Counted from the stretch's first letter, positions 7,959-16,816 are shown. The stretch: 64,000 nt of DNA from Pseudomonas rhizoryzae (GCF_005250615.1 NZ_SULM01000014.1:28151-92150); one strand, 5' to 3'. Made by a program: numbers and translations. The notes: generated by a model from the letters alone, not told the origin.

Positions 7959-8879
7959 TCAGGCGGGCGCCGTCACATCCAGCATCCGCGTGCAGGCCTC
8001 GCGCAGCAGGTCGAGGAACAGCCGCAGGCGCGCCGGATAGACCCGGGCGTAGGGGTAGATGAGGTAGAGCGGCAGGGGCGCGGCCTGCCAGTCGGGGAGC
8101 AGGTGCACCAGCCGCCCCGCGGCGACATCCTCGCGGACCATCCAGTGCGACAGCGCCGCGCAGCCCAGGCCGCGCACGGCGGCATGGCGGGCGACGAAGA
8201 GGCTTTCGGTGGCCAGGCGGGGGCGCAGGGGCACGATATGGCTCTCGCCCGAGACAGGGCGCTCCAGGTGCAACTCGCTCTGGTAGAACTGGCTCATGGC
8301 GATCCAGGGCAGCGCCGCCAGGTCCTCGGGACCGGTGAGCGGTCCGGCTAGCGCCGGCGCCGCCACCAGGATGCGCTGGACGTCGCCCAGGCGCAGCGCC
8401 ACCGTGTCCGGGTCCTCCACTACCCCTACCCGGATGGCGCAGTCGACGCCATCGGCGACGAAGTTGGGCCCGCGGTCGCTCAGCACCCAATCCACCTGCA
8501 TGCCCGGATAGCGGCGCAGATAGGCTTCCAGCGGATCGAGCAGTTGCTCCTGGCCGAAGGCATGGGGCATCACCACCCGCAGGCGCCCCTCGGGTTCGGC
8601 ATGGGCGCCGTGCAGGGCGGCGGCGAAGGCCTGCCAGTCACCGAGCAGTTGCTGGGCCTGGCGATAGCAGCGCTGACCGTCCTCGGTGAGTCTCAGGGCG
8701 TGGGTCGAGCGCTGCACCAGGCGCACCTGCAAGGCCGCTTCCAACGCCTGCAGGCGACGACTGACGGTGGGCTGGGTGGTGCCGAGTTGGCGCGCTGCCG
8801 CCGACAGGCTGCCGGCCTCGACGATGCGGACGAAGGTCTCGAGCAGATCGAGACGGTCATGGGTAAAGGTGCTGTTCAT
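7959..8879 (-). CDS. LysR-family regulator, divergent from MFS gene
   Basis: A 306-residue LysR regulator. The winged HTH covers about residues 8-66 (LLETFVRIVEAGSLSAAARQLG; TTQPTVSRRLQALE) and is followed by the effector domain (GRLRVVMPHAFGQE, CAIRVGVVEDPDTVALRLG) of the CrgA/PtxR-like branch. It is transcribed away from the MFS transporter at 8978, the classic arrangement for a LysR-controlled efflux gene. A perfect ATACG-N5-CGTAT palindrome overlaps its own start codon and probably mediates autorepression. Confidence 0.92.
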   Translation of the reverse strand: MNSTFTHDRLDLLETFVRIVEAGSLSAAARQLGTTQPTVSRRLQALEAALQVRLVQRSTHALRLTEDGQRCYRQAQQLLGDWQAFAAALHGAHAEPEGRLRVVMPHAFGQEQLLDPLEAYLRRYPGMQVDWVLSDRGPNFVADGVDCAIRVGVVEDPDTVALRLGDVQRILVAAPALAGPLTGPEDLAALPWIAMSQFYQSELHLERPVSGESHIVPLRPRLATESLFVARHAAVRGLGCAALSHWMVREDVAAGRLVHLLPDWQAAPLPLYLIYPYARVYPARLRLFLDLLREACTRMLDVTAPA

Positions 8880-8892
8880 ACGCCTTACGTAT
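8878..8892. promoter_or_regulatory. LysR-type T-N11-A box
   Basis: A perfect 15-bp interrupted palindrome, ATACG-CCTTA-CGTAT, which fits the T-N11-A LysR consensus. It overlaps the start codon of the LysR gene (8877-8879) and lies 85 bases before the divergent MFS start. It is a likely binding site for the adjacent LysR protein. Confidence 0.6.
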
Positions 8893-8977
8893 ACCCCCTG
8901 TACCGGGCGTTCGGCTACAACCGGCCAGCCTTCTGGCGAAGAATGCAGCCCATCGCATCCCGACCCGGAGCTTCCGC

Positions 8978-10201
8978 ATGAACGACATGCCGCTTTCGCA
9001 TAGCCAGACCCCGCCGCGCACCGCCACCCTCTCCCCGGCCTTGCTGGGCCTGCTGGCCACCGGCGCCGGCCTGAGCGTGGCCAACCTCTATTACAGCCAG
9101 CCGCTGCTGGGCACCCTGGCCAGCGACCTGCCGGCGACCGCCGCCGACGTGGGGCTGATCCCCACCCTCACCCAACTCGGCTATGCCCTGGGCCTGTTGC
9201 TGCTCGCGCCCTTGGGGGATCGCTTCGACCGCCGCCGCATCATCCTGGCCAAGCTCGGCATCCTGCTGCTGGCCCTGCTCGGTGCCAGCCTGGCACCGGG
9301 GCTGCACGCCCTGCTACTGGCCAGTCTGGTCACCGGTTTGGCCGCCACCGTGGCCCAGGATCTGGTGCCCGCCGCCGCGACCCTGGCGCCACCGGCCGAG
9401 CGTGGCCGCATCGTCGGCACGGTGATGACCGGGCTGCTGCTGGGCATCCTGCTGTCGCGGGTGGTCAGTGGCCTGGTCGGCGAGCTGTTCGGTTGGCGGA
9501 CGCTCTATCTGCTGGCCGCGGCCAGCATCGCCGCCATCGGCATGGCGGTCTGGCGCGGGCTGCCGAGCTTTGCGGCGACCACCCAGCTGAGCTATCCGGC
9601 GCTGCTCGGCTCGCTGGGCACCCTATGGCGTCGACATGCCGCGCTGCGCCGGGCGACCCTGGCCCAGGGCCTGCTGTCCGTCGGCTTCAGCGCCTTCTGG
9701 TCGACCCTCGCCCTCTATCTGCATGCCGGTCCCTTCCAGCTGGGCAGCGCCGCCGCCGGGGCCTTCGGCCTGGCCGGGGCCGCCGGGGCCCTGGCCGCGC
9801 CCTGGGCTGGGCGCCTGGCGGATCGCCACGGCTCGGAATGGGTGACGCGCCTGGGCATCGGTCTCGCGGCCCTGGCCTTCGCCAGCCTGCTCGCCCTGCC
9901 CTGGATGCCGGGAGTGGCCGGCCTGGTGCTGCTGGCGGTGGCGACGGTGGTCTTCGACCTCGGTGTCCAGGCCAGTCTCATCGCCCACCAGGCCCAGGTC
10001 TATGGCCTGGAACCCGAGGCCCGCAGCCGGCTCAACGCGGTGCTCTTCACCGGCATGTTCATCGGCATGGCCAGTGGCGCCGCCCTGGGCAGCCTGTTGC
10101 TGGTACGCCTGGGCTGGAGCGGCGTCGCCGGCCTGGCGCTTACCGCCGCGCTCCTGGCGCTGCTGGTACGGCTCTGGCCCGCCGCTGTGCGTCGAATCTG
10201 A
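8978..10201 (+). CDS. MFS transporter (DHA1-like drug/metabolite exporter)
   Basis: A 407-residue, 12-helix major facilitator. The motif-A equivalent, GDRFDRRRIIL, follows helix 2, and the helix 4-5 region (AATVAQDLVPAAATLAPPAERGRIVGTVM) matches the YgaY/NepI/AraJ-like DHA1 group. The ATG at 8978 is used here; an internal Met three codons on is possible. It is divergent from a LysR regulator with a palindromic box in the 98-base gap, so efflux is probably induced by the LysR ligand. The substrate is unknown. Confidence 0.9.
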   Translation: MNDMPLSHSQTPPRTATLSPALLGLLATGAGLSVANLYYSQPLLGTLASDLPATAADVGLIPTLTQLGYALGLLLLAPLGDRFDRRRIILAKLGILLLALLGASLAPGLHALLLASLVTGLAATVAQDLVPAAATLAPPAERGRIVGTVMTGLLLGILLSRVVSGLVGELFGWRTLYLLAAASIAAIGMAVWRGLPSFAATTQLSYPALLGSLGTLWRRHAALRRATLAQGLLSVGFSAFWSTLALYLHAGPFQLGSAAAGAFGLAGAAGALAAPWAGRLADRHGSEWVTRLGIGLAALAFASLLALPWMPGVAGLVLLAVATVVFDLGVQASLIAHQAQVYGLEPEARSRLNAVLFTGMFIGMASGAALGSLLLVRLGWSGVAGLALTAALLALLVRLWPAAVRRI

Positions 10202-10362
10202 AGAGCGTCCTGGGCGGGGGTGGTGACGCCTCGCCCAAGGATCGTCAACCAAAACAGGACGACCATTCCGCTTTCAGCTCGTTAATCAAAGTCTCTCTCC
10301 ACAGTAGGATGTCTTCCATGGCGTCGGCACCGACCGCGCCCCCTCAGACAAGGAGCCCTATC

Positions 10363-11085
10363 ATGCTGGCCATTCGTAAAGCTTCCGATCGCGGCGCCGC
10401 CAACCACGGTTGGCTCAACTCCTTCCACACCTTTTCCTTCGCCAACTACCGCAATCCGGCGGAGCAGGGTTTCTCCGACCTGCTGGTGATCAACGACGAC
10501 ACCGTGGCGCCGGCACGCGGCTTTGGCGAGCACCCGCATCGCGACATGGAGATCTTCTCCTATGTGCTCGAAGGCGCCCTGGAGCACCAGGACAGTATGG
10601 GCACCGGCTCGGTGATCCGCCCCGGCGACGTCCAGCTGATGAGCGCTGGCAGCGGTGTCAGCCACAGCGAGTACAACCACTCCGACCGCGAGCGTGTGCA
10701 CTTCCTGCAGATCTGGATCGTGCCCAACGTGCGCCGCGCCACGCCGCGCTACCAGCAGCAGCACTTCAGCGCCGAGACCAAGCGCGGTCGCCTGGCGCTG
10801 ATCATTTCGCCGGATGGCGCCGAAGGCTCGCTGGAAGTCAGCCAGGACGCCCGCGTCTACGCCGGTCTGTTCGACGGTGCCGAAAGCGCCACCCTGCAGT
10901 TGGCCCCCGAGCGCTATGCCTATGTGCACGTCGCCCGCGGCAGCCTGGAGCTGAATGGCGTACTGCTGCAGGCCGGCGACGGCGTCCGGTTGCGCGGCGA
11001 GCGTGAACTGCAGCTGGCCCACGGCACCGACGCCGAGGTGCTGGTGTTCGATCTGCGGCCCAACGAACTGCCGCAAATGCCCTAA
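10363..11085 (+). CDS. Pirin family protein (quercetinase-like)
   Basis: A 240-residue bicupin pirin of the YhhW type. The metal site is intact: His57 and His59 (GEHPHRDME), His101 and Glu103 (SGVSHSEYN). The ATG at 10363 has AAGGAG 8 bases upstream; an in-frame extension further 5' lacks a recognisable coding pattern. YhhW-type pirins show quercetin 2,3-dioxygenase activity in vitro, while the in vivo role is unclear and linked to oxidative stress. The gene stands alone and is followed by a hairpin at 11123-11144. Confidence 0.92.
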   Translation: MLAIRKASDRGAANHGWLNSFHTFSFANYRNPAEQGFSDLLVINDDTVAPARGFGEHPHRDMEIFSYVLEGALEHQDSMGTGSVIRPGDVQLMSAGSGVSHSEYNHSDRERVHFLQIWIVPNVRRATPRYQQQHFSAETKRGRLALIISPDGAEGSLEVSQDARVYAGLFDGAESATLQLAPERYAYVHVARGSLELNGVLLQAGDGVRLRGERELQLAHGTDAEVLVFDLRPNELPQMP

Positions 11086-11122
11086 GCCTGTCTGCGCCTA
11101 GGTAGCAGCAGGCGCCAAGCCC

Positions 11123-11144
11123 GGAGGCCGCTCACTCGGCCTCC
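11123..11144 (+). terminator. Hairpin after pirin gene
   Basis: An 8-bp perfect inverted repeat, GGAGGCCG / CGGCCTCC, with a 6-base loop, 38 bases after the pirin stop. It is followed by CCTTGCC, a weak tail. A modest terminator candidate. Confidence 0.45.
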
Positions 11145-11162
11145 CCTTGCCGAGAACGCGCC

Positions 11163-11750
11163 ATGAGCACCCAAGCCTTGACCTCCCTGGTGGCCGGTAA
11201 CGCCACCCTCTGGCTGACGCTGAACGTCTTTGGCGAACAGCTGGGCCTGCCGGTACCGGCCTATCCCTCGCTGGTGGTGATGGGCGCGGCGGCCGACGAG
11301 GCCGAGTTGCTCCTGGCGCTGTTAGCCAGCGTCGCGGTCACCGGGCTGGCCGATCTGCTCTGGTACTGGGCTGGCCGTCGGCACGGCACCTGGTTGTTGC
11401 GTCATCTGCCGGGGCACGTCCCGGCCGCCACCCGCTTGCCCGGCCTGTTGCTGGTGGCCAAGTTCGTCCCCGGCGCCGCCGCCCTGGCGACCCTGAGCGC
11501 AGGGGCCAGCGCCATGCCCCTGCGGCGCTTCCTCGCCTACGACCTCGGCGGCGCCACCCTGTGGATCGGCTCCGGCCTGGCCCTGGGCCGGCTGTTCGAA
11601 GCCCACATCCTGGCCCTGCTGGACGAACTCGAAGGCTATGGTCCGGCCCCGCTGTTGCTCGCCGCGGGCCTCGGTATCGCCTGGTTCGGTTGGCATCTCC
11701 TCTCCCAGCGCCGCGCTCGCCACCCCGATCCGCGACACTGCTGCGCCTAG
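11163..11750 (+). CDS. DedA/VTT-domain inner-membrane protein
   Basis: A 195-residue membrane protein of the DedA/SNARE-associated (VTT) family. The family signature is seen in KFVPGAAALATLSAGASAMPLRRFLAYDLGG-like order: a phosphate-binding FVPG turn, a small-residue helix and a re-entrant segment. Bacterial DedA proteins support polyprenyl- or phospholipid flipping and envelope homeostasis. The TAG stop is the TAG of a CTAG that forms the outer end of a MITE-like palindrome (11747-11928), so the element appears to have inserted right at this stop codon without changing the protein end. Confidence 0.83.
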   Translation: MSTQALTSLVAGNATLWLTLNVFGEQLGLPVPAYPSLVVMGAAADEAELLLALLASVAVTGLADLLWYWAGRRHGTWLLRHLPGHVPAATRLPGLLLVAKFVPGAAALATLSAGASAMPLRRFLAYDLGGATLWIGSGLALGRLFEAHILALLDELEGYGPAPLLLAAGLGIAWFGWHLLSQRRARHPDPRHCCA

Positions 11751-11928
11751 TGTGGTGTGTCAGAAGTTAACTGCACAATTTTGGCGGCGCTTTTTCGGTC
11801 TGGCCAGCGTTGCCACTCCTCGCCATAGCCCTGCTATGACTCGTCGCGGCGCCTAGCCCAGTCGGAACGCCGAACCGCCAAAAAATCACTCGCCAATTCT
11901 TGCGCGAACTTCTGACACACCACACTAG
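11747..11928. mobile_element. MITE-like palindromic element flanked by CTAG
   Basis: A 182-base element with 22-bp perfect terminal inverted repeats (11747-11768 and 11907-11928, outer sequence CTAGTGTGGTGTGTCAGAAG). The interior is a long imperfect palindrome centred near 11831, where CATAGC-N3-GCTATG forms the tip. There is no coding capacity. The outermost CTAG on each side could be a 4-bp target duplication, as made by IS5-type transposases (YTAR targets), but because CTAG is itself palindromic this is ambiguous. The rest of the 290-base gap before the AraC-type gene shows nothing else. Confidence 0.6.
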
Positions 11929-12040
11929 CAATTGCCGTCTTAACGCTAATTAACGATAGGCAACTCGCACGTCAGACAACCGCACGGAATCATTCTCATC
12001 CAGACCGCCGCTTCAAGGTTGGTTCGATAGGGAGAGCGCC

Positions 12041-12490
12041 ATGTCCATGACCGTCGATAGCACCTCAGCCCTATCCAAGCGGCCGGATACGCGTCTGGTC
12101 GGTTTGGCCGCCTGGCAGGAGCGCCTGGCCAAGGAAATCTTGCTGCAACACCTGGAACGCGGGATCAGCGTCAGCCGGGTCGCCGCTCTCTGCGGGCTGT
12201 CGCGCAGCCACTTCACCCGGCAGTTCAAGCTCACAGCGGGACTCGCCCCGCTGGAATGGCTGCGCCACCAGCGCATCGTCCGCGCCCAGCAGTTGCTGGC
12301 CGAGCGCGCCTTACCCCTGGCGGCGATTGCCCTGGAATGTGGTTTCTTCGATCAGGCGCACCTGAGCCGGGTGTTCACCCGTGCCGTGGGTGTGCCACCG
12401 CTGGCCTGGCAACAGCAGGCCCTGGAACGGCGGCTGCTGGCGGAGCTGACGCAGGTGCAGCCGCAGCATGGCCAGCAGGCGGTAGCCTAG
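12041..12490 (+). CDS. Short AraC-family HTH protein
   Basis: A 149-residue protein made almost entirely of the AraC/XylS DNA-binding domain. It has two HTHs: ISVSRVAALCGLSRSHFTRQFK and LPLAAIALECGFFDQAHLSRVF, the latter in the conserved family position. The N-terminal ~30 residues are too short for a ligand domain, so it belongs to the small SoxS/MarA-like or AraC-HTH-only class. The family domain should end near residue 125 (GVPPLAWQQ). The last ~25 residues (VQPQHGQQAVA end) look like read-through into the antisense of the neighbouring NTPase gene, with which it overlaps by 180 bases tail to tail. Confidence 0.85.
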   Translation: MSMTVDSTSALSKRPDTRLVGLAAWQERLAKEILLQHLERGISVSRVAALCGLSRSHFTRQFKLTAGLAPLEWLRHQRIVRAQQLLAERALPLAAIALECGFFDQAHLSRVFTRAVGVPPLAWQQQALERRLLAELTQVQPQHGQQAVA

Positions 12491-13810
12491 GCGCTCGCCA
12501 GCGTCCTCCACCAGGATCAGCGACTTGTCCACCAGTTGGCCCAGCAGGGGGATGAAGTACGCCTCCTCCAGGCCACGCTGGGCGGCCAGCGCCAGCGCCC
12601 GGTCACGACTGAATCGCTCGCCCGCCTCGGCCAGGGTCGCCAGCACGGCGAATTCGGCTTCGCTCAGGCTGTGCAGGCTCCAGTCCAACATGGCACCCAG
12701 GCTGCGCTGGCGCTGCGCCGCGGTACGTCGCCCCTGCACATCCAGGTAATAGCCACCTTCGAGTTGCGCCAGCACGCCGCCGAGCCCCTGGGCCGCCACC
12801 TGTTCGGCGAGGATCTCCAGGGCCAGGGGAATACCCTCGCTGCGCCGGCAGATCTCACCGACCAGCGACACGTCGGCCGGCCGCAGACGCAGCCCCGGCA
12901 GCCGTGCCCGGGCGCGGCGGACGAACAGGCGAAAGGCCGGCTCGCGCATGGCGTCGCGCAGGCGTGGCGAGGATGGGATCGGAACCGCCAGGGGGGCCAG
13001 GCGCAGCACCCCCTCTCCCTCCACCCGCAAGGCTTCGCGACTGGTGACCAGCACCTTGAGTGAGGGGCAGCCCTGCAGCAGCCGCTCCACCAACCAGGCA
13101 CAGGGCTCGACCAGGCGCTCGGCGTTGTCCAGTACCACCAGCAGGCGCCTTGTGGCCAGGGCCTCCTGCAGGGCCGGCACCCCCGCCCCGGCCGCCAGCC
13201 CCAACTCGCTGGCCAGGCGCTCGACCAGGCCCATGACCGTGCCGAGGGCGGCGAGATCGAGGCTCTGCACGCCGTCGGGTAAGTCGTCCGCCAGGGTCGC
13301 CACGAGGTGCTGGACCAACAGCGACTTGCCGACCCCGCCGGGACCGACCACCGAGACCAGTCGCCGCGGCGCGAGCAACCGGCGCAGCTCGGCGAGGCTG
13401 GCCGCCCGTCCCTCCAGCGGCGTCAGGGGAGATGCCGCCTCGGCCAGCGGCAGGAGCTCGGTCTCGCCCAGGCGCTCCACCGCGAGGGCGAAGCCATAGC
13501 CGCGATGGCGCACGCTCAGAATGGGGTCCACGGCGCTGTAGGAGCGCAGCACCCGGCGCAGGGCCGAGATGTGCACTCGCAGGTTGATGTCCTCGACGAC
13601 GCTGCCGGGCCACACCTGGGCCATCAAGGTCGGCTTGTCGATCAATTCGCCGGGACGCTCCAGCAGCACTCGCAGGATGTCCAGGGCGCGGCCGCCCAGG
13701 GGCAACGGCCGCTCGCCGTCGAGCAGCAGACGCCGCCGGGGATCGAGGATCAGACCGCAGAAACGGTAGGCACTCGCCTCCGCCAAGGGCTTGAGTTCAT
13801 GCATGACCAT
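12311..13810 (-). CDS. Winged-helix regulator with P-loop NTPase domain, C-terminally truncated
   Basis: A 499-residue protein. Residues ~15-110 are an OmpR/CadC-type winged helix (LGGRALDILRVLLERPGELI; EDINLRVHISALRRVL; RHRGYGFAL). From ~130 onward there is an NB-ARC/STAND-like ATPase with Walker A GPGGVGKS (156-163) and Walker B RRLLVVLDNAERL. Relatives continue into a long TPR-like domain. Here the protein ends soon after YRLLAMLRLHLRQL, and its last ~50 residues are antisense to the AraC-type gene's HTH and look unconstrained. It is probably a transcription factor that lost its sensor domain. The signal and targets are unknown. Confidence 0.82.
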   Translation of the reverse strand: MVMHELKPLAEASAYRFCGLILDPRRRLLLDGERPLPLGGRALDILRVLLERPGELIDKPTLMAQVWPGSVVEDINLRVHISALRRVLRSYSAVDPILSVRHRGYGFALAVERLGETELLPLAEAASPLTPLEGRAASLAELRRLLAPRRLVSVVGPGGVGKSLLVQHLVATLADDLPDGVQSLDLAALGTVMGLVERLASELGLAAGAGVPALQEALATRRLLVVLDNAERLVEPCAWLVERLLQGCPSLKVLVTSREALRVEGEGVLRLAPLAVPIPSSPRLRDAMREPAFRLFVRRARARLPGLRLRPADVSLVGEICRRSEGIPLALEILAEQVAAQGLGGVLAQLEGGYYLDVQGRRTAAQRQRSLGAMLDWSLHSLSEAEFAVLATLAEAGERFSRDRALALAAQRGLEEAYFIPLLGQLVDKSLILVEDAGERLGYRLLAMLRLHLRQLRQQPPFQGLLLPGQRWHTHGTGEHPAQVRLIEETTFQGNRRQG

Positions 13811-13985
13811 GCTGCGCTCCGCCGCGCCAGGCCTGTCGCCGCTCCTGCAGGCGAACCCGACGGGCGTCCGCGCCTCTCCTTCGCCGATAGGTCATACCAT
13901 TCTGGCCGCTGCCCCGGCCCAAGGAATGACGATCTACGGCCGGAAGCTGCCATCGATAGGCGTGATACCGCCATCGGCGTTGCCG

Positions 13986-14939
13986 TCAGCTGAATTGATA
14001 GCGGTACTGCGCCGGGGTCAGCCCCAAATGGCCCTGGAAGGCGGTGCGCATGCACCTGTCACTGGCGAAGCCGCTGCGAAAGGCCACCGTCTTCAGGGGC
14101 AGGTCACTGGTCTCCAGCAATCCACGGGCGTGATCGATGCGCGCCCGCAGCACGAATTCCAGAGGCGTCATGCCGGTGTCGCGCTTGAACACCCGGGCGA
14201 AGTTGCGGGTGCCCATGGTCGCCAGTTCGGCAAGACGGCTGATCGAATAGGCCTGGTCGATATGGGCCACCACATGGCGCTGGACCTGGGTGATGGGCGT
14301 CGTCGCTTCCGGGTCGTCGAACAGCGGGCTGAACTGCGCCTGCTTGCCCTGGCGCTGGGTCACCACCACCAGCACCTTGGCCACCTCGCGGGCGATGACC
14401 TTGCCGTGGTCCTCGGCCACCAGGGCCAGCGCCAGGTCGATACCGGCGGTGACCCCGGCCGAGGTCAGCAACGGGCCGTCGCTCAGGTAGATCTCGTCGG
14501 CCGTCACCTGGGCGCGGGGAAACCGCCGCGCCAGGCGCTCGCGGTAATTCCAGTGGGTGGTCACCTGGCGCCCATCGAGCAGCCCGGCGCTGCCGAGCAG
14601 GAAGGTCCCGGTGCAGACCGCGCCATAACGGCTGCAGCTATCGGGCACCTGGCGCAGCCAGGCGGCGGTATCGGGGTGCGGCTCGTTGTAGGCGCCGGGC
14701 CCCCCGGGGACCAGCAACAGGTCGTAGGCCGCGGGCGGTTGAGCCGTGGTGAGATCGGTGCGGATCGTCATGCCATTCGAACAGCGCAGGGTGCGCCGCC
14801 GCCCGGCGGCGATGGTCACGAGGCGATAGTGGTCATCCGCCGGCAGATAGCGATTGGCGATGGAAAACACCTCCACCGGCCCGGCGAAATCCAGCATCAA
14901 CACCTCGGGGACCAGCAGGAAAGCCACTGTCCTCGTCAT
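13986..14939 (-). CDS. GlxA-family regulator (DJ-1/PfpI domain + AraC HTH)
   Basis: A 317-residue protein. Residues ~5-175 form a class-I glutamine-amidotransferase/DJ-1-like domain with the LLLVPGGPGAY loop and nucleophile-elbow Cys109 (GAVCTGTFLLG). Residues ~215-315 are a C-terminal AraC HTH (ISRLAELATMGTRNFARVFK; LPLKTVAFRSGFASDRCMRTAF). GlxA-type regulators control amine, betaine or amino-acid catabolism in pseudomonads (GbdR, ArgR and CdhR are relatives). No target gene is adjacent: the next gene is an MFS pump on the same strand, 234 bases upstream. The 234-base gap (14940-15173) shows no clear feature. Confidence 0.9.
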   Translation of the reverse strand: MTRTVAFLLVPEVLMLDFAGPVEVFSIANRYLPADDHYRLVTIAAGRRRTLRCSNGMTIRTDLTTAQPPAAYDLLLVPGGPGAYNEPHPDTAAWLRQVPDSCSRYGAVCTGTFLLGSAGLLDGRQVTTHWNYRERLARRFPRAQVTADEIYLSDGPLLTSAGVTAGIDLALALVAEDHGKVIAREVAKVLVVVTQRQGKQAQFSPLFDDPEATTPITQVQRHVVAHIDQAYSISRLAELATMGTRNFARVFKRDTGMTPLEFVLRARIDHARGLLETSDLPLKTVAFRSGFASDRCMRTAFQGHLGLTPAQYRYQFS

Positions 14940-15173
14940 GGCGATACGTCCTTATCCGTGTAGCGAATTATCCCTGGGCGGTGGCGCCGCCCGAGTGAAG
15001 TTTGAGGTGAGGATAAGAACTTACGCCACGAGGGCAAGCTGCTTTTGTCTGTGTATTACCCATTGCACATCAGGATCTGCATTTACCGGCATACCTCGAT
15101 AGCCACTCATACCGACCCCGCGTCCAGTCGCCGTTTCGCTGGAAACCTTGCGCATCAAACGGTCCCAATCGCG

Positions 15174-16676
15174 CTAGCCCGGGCGTCTTGGCTTGAGCAT
15201 TACCAGCGTGACCAGCCCGATCAGTGCAGTGACGAGGCTCGCGCCTTTCAGCAGCGTTCCGAAGCTATCCAGGTAAGCCTGGCGGAGCACCTCGGCGGTG
15301 GCCAGAGATACGCCCTGGAGATCGCCCAGTGCCAACTGCTGGGCCAACGCCAGCCGTGCCGGGGCGGACCAATCGACCAGCGAGTGGGCGAGCAGCTGCT
15401 CTATCAAGGCGCTCAAGAGCGCGAAAGCTATTGCCAGGATCACGCCTTCACTGGCGACCCGGACGGTATTGAAGATACCGGCCGCCATGCCGGCTCGCTC
15501 ACGGGGTACGACGCCTACCGCCAGCCCATCCATCAGCCCCCAGGGGAGCCCGGTGCCCACGCCGATCATGGCCAGGCAGAGCAACGTCGCGGGGAGTTCA
15601 CTGCCCAGGGCGAAGCGGCTGAGCGCCAGGAGACCAGCCGCTGCGAACAGGAATCCGAACGCGCAAAGGCGTCCGGCCGGCACCCAACGGGTCAGCCAGG
15701 CCGCCAGCAGCGGGACCACCAGCAACGGCAGGGTCAGCGCCAGCAGTACCAGACCTGCGCGAGTCGCCCCCAAACCCTCCACGCCGATCAGGCGCAGCGG
15801 CAACAAGACGATGAACACGATGTAGCAGACGCAGGTACCGATAGGCAGCAGTTGTACGCCGAGGAAACGCGGCAGGCGAAACAGCCGCAGCTCCAGCATC
15901 GGCCGCGGGCTACCTAGTTGTCCGCGTACGAACAGCAGCAGACCAAGAGCTGCGAGCAGCAACAGGAATGTCACCCCAAGCGAGGTCCAGCCTTGGCGAG
16001 GCCCCAGGATGACGGCGGAGGTAAAGGCCACCAGCATGCAGGAAAAGCTCAATACCCCCGGAACATCGAGACGACTCGCCTGCGGATCGCGACTCTCCCG
16101 CATACACTTCAGTGCCACCAGCGCGGCAACACCGGCCAGCAGGGCGGTCAACAGAAAGATGGCTCGCCAGCCCCATCCGTCCAGCAACATCCCGCAAAGC
16201 AGCGGGCCGCAGGCCAACCCTAGACCGAAGGTCGTGCCGAGCAGGCTGAAGACGCGCGTGCGCGCCGGCCCTTCGAACTCCTGGGCCAGCGCCGCGCTAC
16301 CACCCGCCAGGGCTGCGGCTGCCGCCACGCCCTGGAGTCCACGCAACGCATCGAGCCACAGAATCGAAGGAGCGCCGGCGAGCAGCAGCGAAACGAGGGT
16401 GAAGCCGGCAATACCGCCGATAAACAGGCGCTTGCGGCCATAGCGATCAGCCAAGGTCCCCGCGGCCAGGAGCAGGCTGCCGAAGCTGAGCATGAAGGCA
16501 TTGGTGATCCAGGTCATGGCCACGGCATCGGCGTGCAACGCCATGCCTATGGCGGGCGTCGCCACAGCGCCGCCGGTGAAGCTCAGCGGCAATACCAGGG
16601 CGGCCAGGCAGATGGCCAGGACGATCGAATAGCGGCCGGACGCAGTAGGCGTGACCTCGGCTGAGAACTTGTGCAC
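15174..16676 (-). CDS. DHA2-type MFS multidrug efflux pump (14 TM)
   Basis: A 500-residue MFS protein of the EmrB/QacA (DHA2) length with about 14 hydrophobic segments and the motif-A equivalent GTLADRYGRKRLFIGG. The start is GTG at 16676, with AGGAA about 8 bases before it. It is divergent from a LysR gene, and the 140-base gap holds a TTATC-N15-GATAA dyad. It is likely a proton-driven exporter of amphipathic toxic compounds induced through that LysR regulator. The substrate is not evident. Confidence 0.9.
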   Translation of the reverse strand: MHKFSAEVTPTASGRYSIVLAICLAALVLPLSFTGGAVATPAIGMALHADAVAMTWITNAFMLSFGSLLLAAGTLADRYGRKRLFIGGIAGFTLVSLLLAGAPSILWLDALRGLQGVAAAAALAGGSAALAQEFEGPARTRVFSLLGTTFGLGLACGPLLCGMLLDGWGWRAIFLLTALLAGVAALVALKCMRESRDPQASRLDVPGVLSFSCMLVAFTSAVILGPRQGWTSLGVTFLLLLAALGLLLFVRGQLGSPRPMLELRLFRLPRFLGVQLLPIGTCVCYIVFIVLLPLRLIGVEGLGATRAGLVLLALTLPLLVVPLLAAWLTRWVPAGRLCAFGFLFAAAGLLALSRFALGSELPATLLCLAMIGVGTGLPWGLMDGLAVGVVPRERAGMAAGIFNTVRVASEGVILAIAFALLSALIEQLLAHSLVDWSAPARLALAQQLALGDLQGVSLATAEVLRQAYLDSFGTLLKGASLVTALIGLVTLVMLKPRRPG

Positions 16677-16745
16677 GGTGGAATTCCTGCGGATTCGACA
16701 GCCGGCCGGACTGTCGGGGTGAGCGCGCGACGAATTCGGCTCACC

Positions 16746-16770
16746 TTATCCAGGACGCAATCAGCGATAA
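16746..16770. promoter_or_regulatory. Dyad TTATC-N15-GATAA between efflux gene and lysR
   Basis: TTATC at 16746-16750 pairs with GATAA at 16766-16770 in the divergent promoter region of the DHA2 pump and the LysR gene. A further GATAA lies at 16789-16793. This is a plausible LysR-type recognition region; the motif is short and the assignment tentative. Confidence 0.35.
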
Positions 16771-16816
16771 ACAAGGCTAAGATCCACTGATAACGGAGCA
16801 AAAGGACTCAATCGGA

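Noticed and set aside
13791..14963. 390-codon plus-strand ORF
   Set aside because: It is antisense to the GlxA-type regulator, which has clear DJ-1 and AraC motifs.
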